This document shows positions 41,862 to 43,621 of a DNA stretch of 43,621 nucleotides, piece by piece. The first letter of the stretch is position 1; each line of letters opens with the position of its first letter. Both the position numbers and the translations under genes were made by a program. This DNA comes from Paenarthrobacter sp. Z7-10 (lineage in GTDB: Bacteria > Actinomycetota > Actinomycetes > Actinomycetales > Micrococcaceae), in NCBI RefSeq assembly GCF_026932795.1, contig NZ_JADPVH010000036.1, positions 1 through 43,621 on the forward strand, read 5' to 3'. Below the pieces are notes generated by a model. It was not told where the DNA came from and ran no database searches. It saw only the letters and a program-made list of their open reading frames with translations.

Positions 41862-43621
41862 TCAGCTGTCACCGCCGGCGCTGCCGGTGGTTCCGGCGTT
41901 GACGTCGTGCAGCCGGTACTGCTCGATGGCCCGGGCCGGGGCGTCGGCGCTGATCTTGCCGCGCTTGGCCAGCAGCTGCAGGGTCCGGACGACGACGGAG
42001 TGGCTGTCGATCTTGAAGTATCGGCGCGCCGCCGCCCGGGTATCGGAGAAGCCGAAGCCGTCGGCGCCCAGCACCGCATAGTCGCCGGGCATGAACTGGC
42101 GGATCTGGTCCGGCACGGCCTTCATATAATCGCTGACGGCGATCACCGGACCGTCGGCGTTCTGCAGTTGTTCGGTCACAAACGGAATCCGCGGCGGCGC
42201 TGTGGCGTTCAGGAATTCCTGCTCCTCGGCTTCAAGCCCGTCGCGGCGCAGCTCGGTCCAGGACGTGACGGACCAGACGTCGGCTGCGACGCCCCAGTCC
42301 TCGGCGAGGATGCGCTGGGCCTCCAGCGCCCACGGCACGGCCACGCCGGAGGCCAGCAGCTGGGCCTGCGGGCCCTCAATTTTCGCCGGCGCCAGCAGGT
42401 ACATGCCCCGCAGCAGAGAATCCACGTCCAGGCCTTCGGGTTCAGCCGGCTGGATAATGGGCTCGTTGTATACCGTGAGGTAGTACATGATATTGGGATC
42501 CGGGTGCTTGCCACCATACATTCGCTCCAGCCCGGCCCTCATAATGTGGCCGATTTCGTAGCCGTAGGAGGGGTCGTAGGTGACGACGGCGGGGTTGGTG
42601 GAGGCCAGCAGCGGGGAGTGCCCGTCGGCATGCTGGAGGCCTTCGCCGGTGAGGGTGGTTCGTCCGGCGGTGGCGCCGATGATGAAGCCGCGGGCCATCT
42701 GGTCTCCGGCGGCCCACAGTGCGTCGCCGGTGCGCTGGAAGCCGAACATGGAGTAGAAGACGTAAATCGGGATCAGCGGCTCGCCGTGCGTGGCGTAGGA
42801 GGTGCCGGCGGCGGTGAAGGCGGCCACCGATCCGGCTTCGTTGATGCCGGCGTGCACGATCTGGCCGGAGATGGACTCCTTGTAGGCCAGCAGCAGGTCC
42901 CGGTCCACGGAGAGGTAGTTCTGTCCGTTCGGGTTGTAGATCTTCGCGGTGGGGAAGAACGCATCGATGCCGAAGGTGCGGGCCTCATCCGGAATGATCG
43001 GAACTATCCGGGCGCCGAAATCCTTGTCCCGCATCAGATCCTTGAACAGTCGGACGAAGGCCATGGTCGTGGCCGCCCGCTGTTTGCCGGAGCCGCGCCT
43101 GGCAACCTCGAAGCTGGGCGAGTCGGACACGGCCAGCGGAGCGTGCGCGCTGCGCCTTTCCGGAACGGAGCCCCCCAGTTGGCTGCGCAGACCCAACAGG
43201 TACTTGACCTCGGGGGCGTCCATGCCGGGGTGGTAGTAGGGCGGGCGGTACGGGTCCTTATCGAGTTCCTCGTCGCTGATCGGGATCCGCAGGTGGTCGC
43301 GGAAGTCCTTGAGGTCCTGCAGCGTGAGCTTCTTCATCTGGTGCGTGGCGTTGCGGGCCTCGAAGTGTGTGCCCAGCCCGTAGCCCTTGACCGTCTTGAC
43401 CAGCACCACGGTGGGCTTGCCGGTGAATTCGGTGGCGGCCTTGTAGGCGGCGTAGACCTTGCGGTAGTCGTGGCCGCCGCGCTTGAGGTTCCAGATCTGC
43501 TCATCGGTCAGATCGGCGACCATTTCTTTTGTCTGCGGGCTCTGGCCGAAGAAGTGGTCGCGGACGAATCCGCCGGATTCGCCCTTGTAGGTTTGGTAAT
43601 CGCCGTCGACTGTGGTGTTCA
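41862..43621 (-). CDS. aceE: pyruvate dehydrogenase E1 component (homodimeric type), 3' part
   Basis: The window edge cuts the gene; the visible 3' part is about 586 codons of an expected roughly 900. Seen: [52 protein letters not shown] and VYNEPI, all typical of AceE, the TPP enzyme that decarboxylates pyruvate and passes acetyl to lipoyl groups of E2. Actinobacteria of this group use this homodimeric E1. It is monocistronic here as far as visible and leftward. Codons upstream of an internal Met at 43523 continue in frame to the edge, so that Met is not the start. Confidence 0.96.
   Translation of the reverse strand, partial: NTTVDGDYQTYKGESGGFVRDHFFGQSPQTKEMVADLTDEQIWNLKRGGHDYRKVYAAYKAATEFTGKPTVVLVKTVKGYGLGTHFEARNATHQMKKLTLQDLKDFRDHLRIPISDEELDKDPYRPPYYHPGMDAPEVKYLLGLRSQLGGSVPERRSAHAPLAVSDSPSFEVARRGSGKQRAATTMAFVRLFKDLMRDKDFGARIVPIIPDEARTFGIDAFFPTAKIYNPNGQNYLSVDRDLLLAYKESISGQIVHAGINEAGSVAAFTAAGTSYATHGEPLIPIYVFYSMFGFQRTGDALWAAGDQMARGFIIGATAGRTTLTGEGLQHADGHSPLLASTNPAVVTYDPSYGYEIGHIMRAGLERMYGGKHPDPNIMYYLTVYNEPIIQPAEPEGLDVDSLLRGMYLLAPAKIEGPQAQLLASGVAVPWALEAQRILAEDWGVAADVWSVTSWTELRRDGLEAEEQEFLNATAPPRIPFVTEQLQNADGPVIAVSDYMKAVPDQIRQFMPGDYAVLGADGFGFSDTRAAARRYFKIDSHSVVVRTLQLLAKRGKISADAPARAIEQYRLHDVNAGTTGSAGGDS

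Overview
The window is dense, high-GC actinobacterial DNA. GTG starts, 1-8 nt gene overlaps, a KmtR-type metal sensor, homodimeric pyruvate dehydrogenase E1 and protein sequences close to those known from Micrococcaceae point to Arthrobacter or a near relative. The genus is an inference from protein flavour; no rRNA is present.

Layout. (1) 0.2-10.9 kb, housekeeping: a three-gene leftward operon (DUF6421 protein, SDR oxidoreductase, low-specificity threonine aldolase); methionine sulfoxide reductase B behind a conserved hypothetical; an anchored alpha/beta hydrolase; SufE with a rhodanese-type sulfurtransferase; ZapE/AFG1 ATPase; a BenE-type transporter; and an orphan MT0933-like antitoxin protein with a strong terminator. 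(2) 11.1-17.1 kb, metal resistance: a divergent arsenic locus (leftward acr3-arsC-flavin monooxygenase; rightward arsR-arsN1-GDCCVxC protein) running on into a Ni/Co-type KmtR sensor and a His-rich CDF exporter. (3) 17.2-18.0 kb, four tRNA genes: Val(CAC) on the minus strand, then Gly(GCC), Cys(GCA) and Val(GAC) on the plus strand, with hairpin terminators. (4) 18.0-41.6 kb, purine, ureide and glyoxylate catabolism. (5) 41.9 kb to the right edge: the 3' part of aceE.

The catabolic block fits together as a pathway. A nucleobase permease and guanine deaminase, an XdhC chaperone and a two-gene xanthine dehydrogenase, and an 8-oxoguanine deaminase act on purine bases. Allantoinase and ureidoglycine aminohydrolase act on the ureides. 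The glyoxylate released has two encoded routes: Gcl, tartronate semialdehyde reductase and glycerate kinase (with hydroxypyruvate isomerase), or malate synthase, malic enzyme and on to pyruvate. Uricase, the two later urate-ring enzymes and allantoate amidohydrolase are not in the window. An AllR/IclR-type regulator sits in the middle. I see one similar operator-like sequence in front of the hyi-glxR-gcl-glxK-allB operon, the malic enzyme gene and the guanine deaminase operon, which suggests a local regulon.

Points that stand out: a probable one-base frameshift at the 3' end of the 8-oxoguanine deaminase gene; a BrnT/RHH-like toxin-antitoxin pair inserted next to it; three copies of a roughly 120-150 bp long-stem hairpin repeat beside a truncated transporter gene; a coding minisatellite inside xanthine dehydrogenase; nested dyads in the arsenic divergent promoter; a cysteine-rich tail on the arsenic flavoprotein; and HDxxH and EELRCD motifs in the uncharacterised DUF6421 protein.
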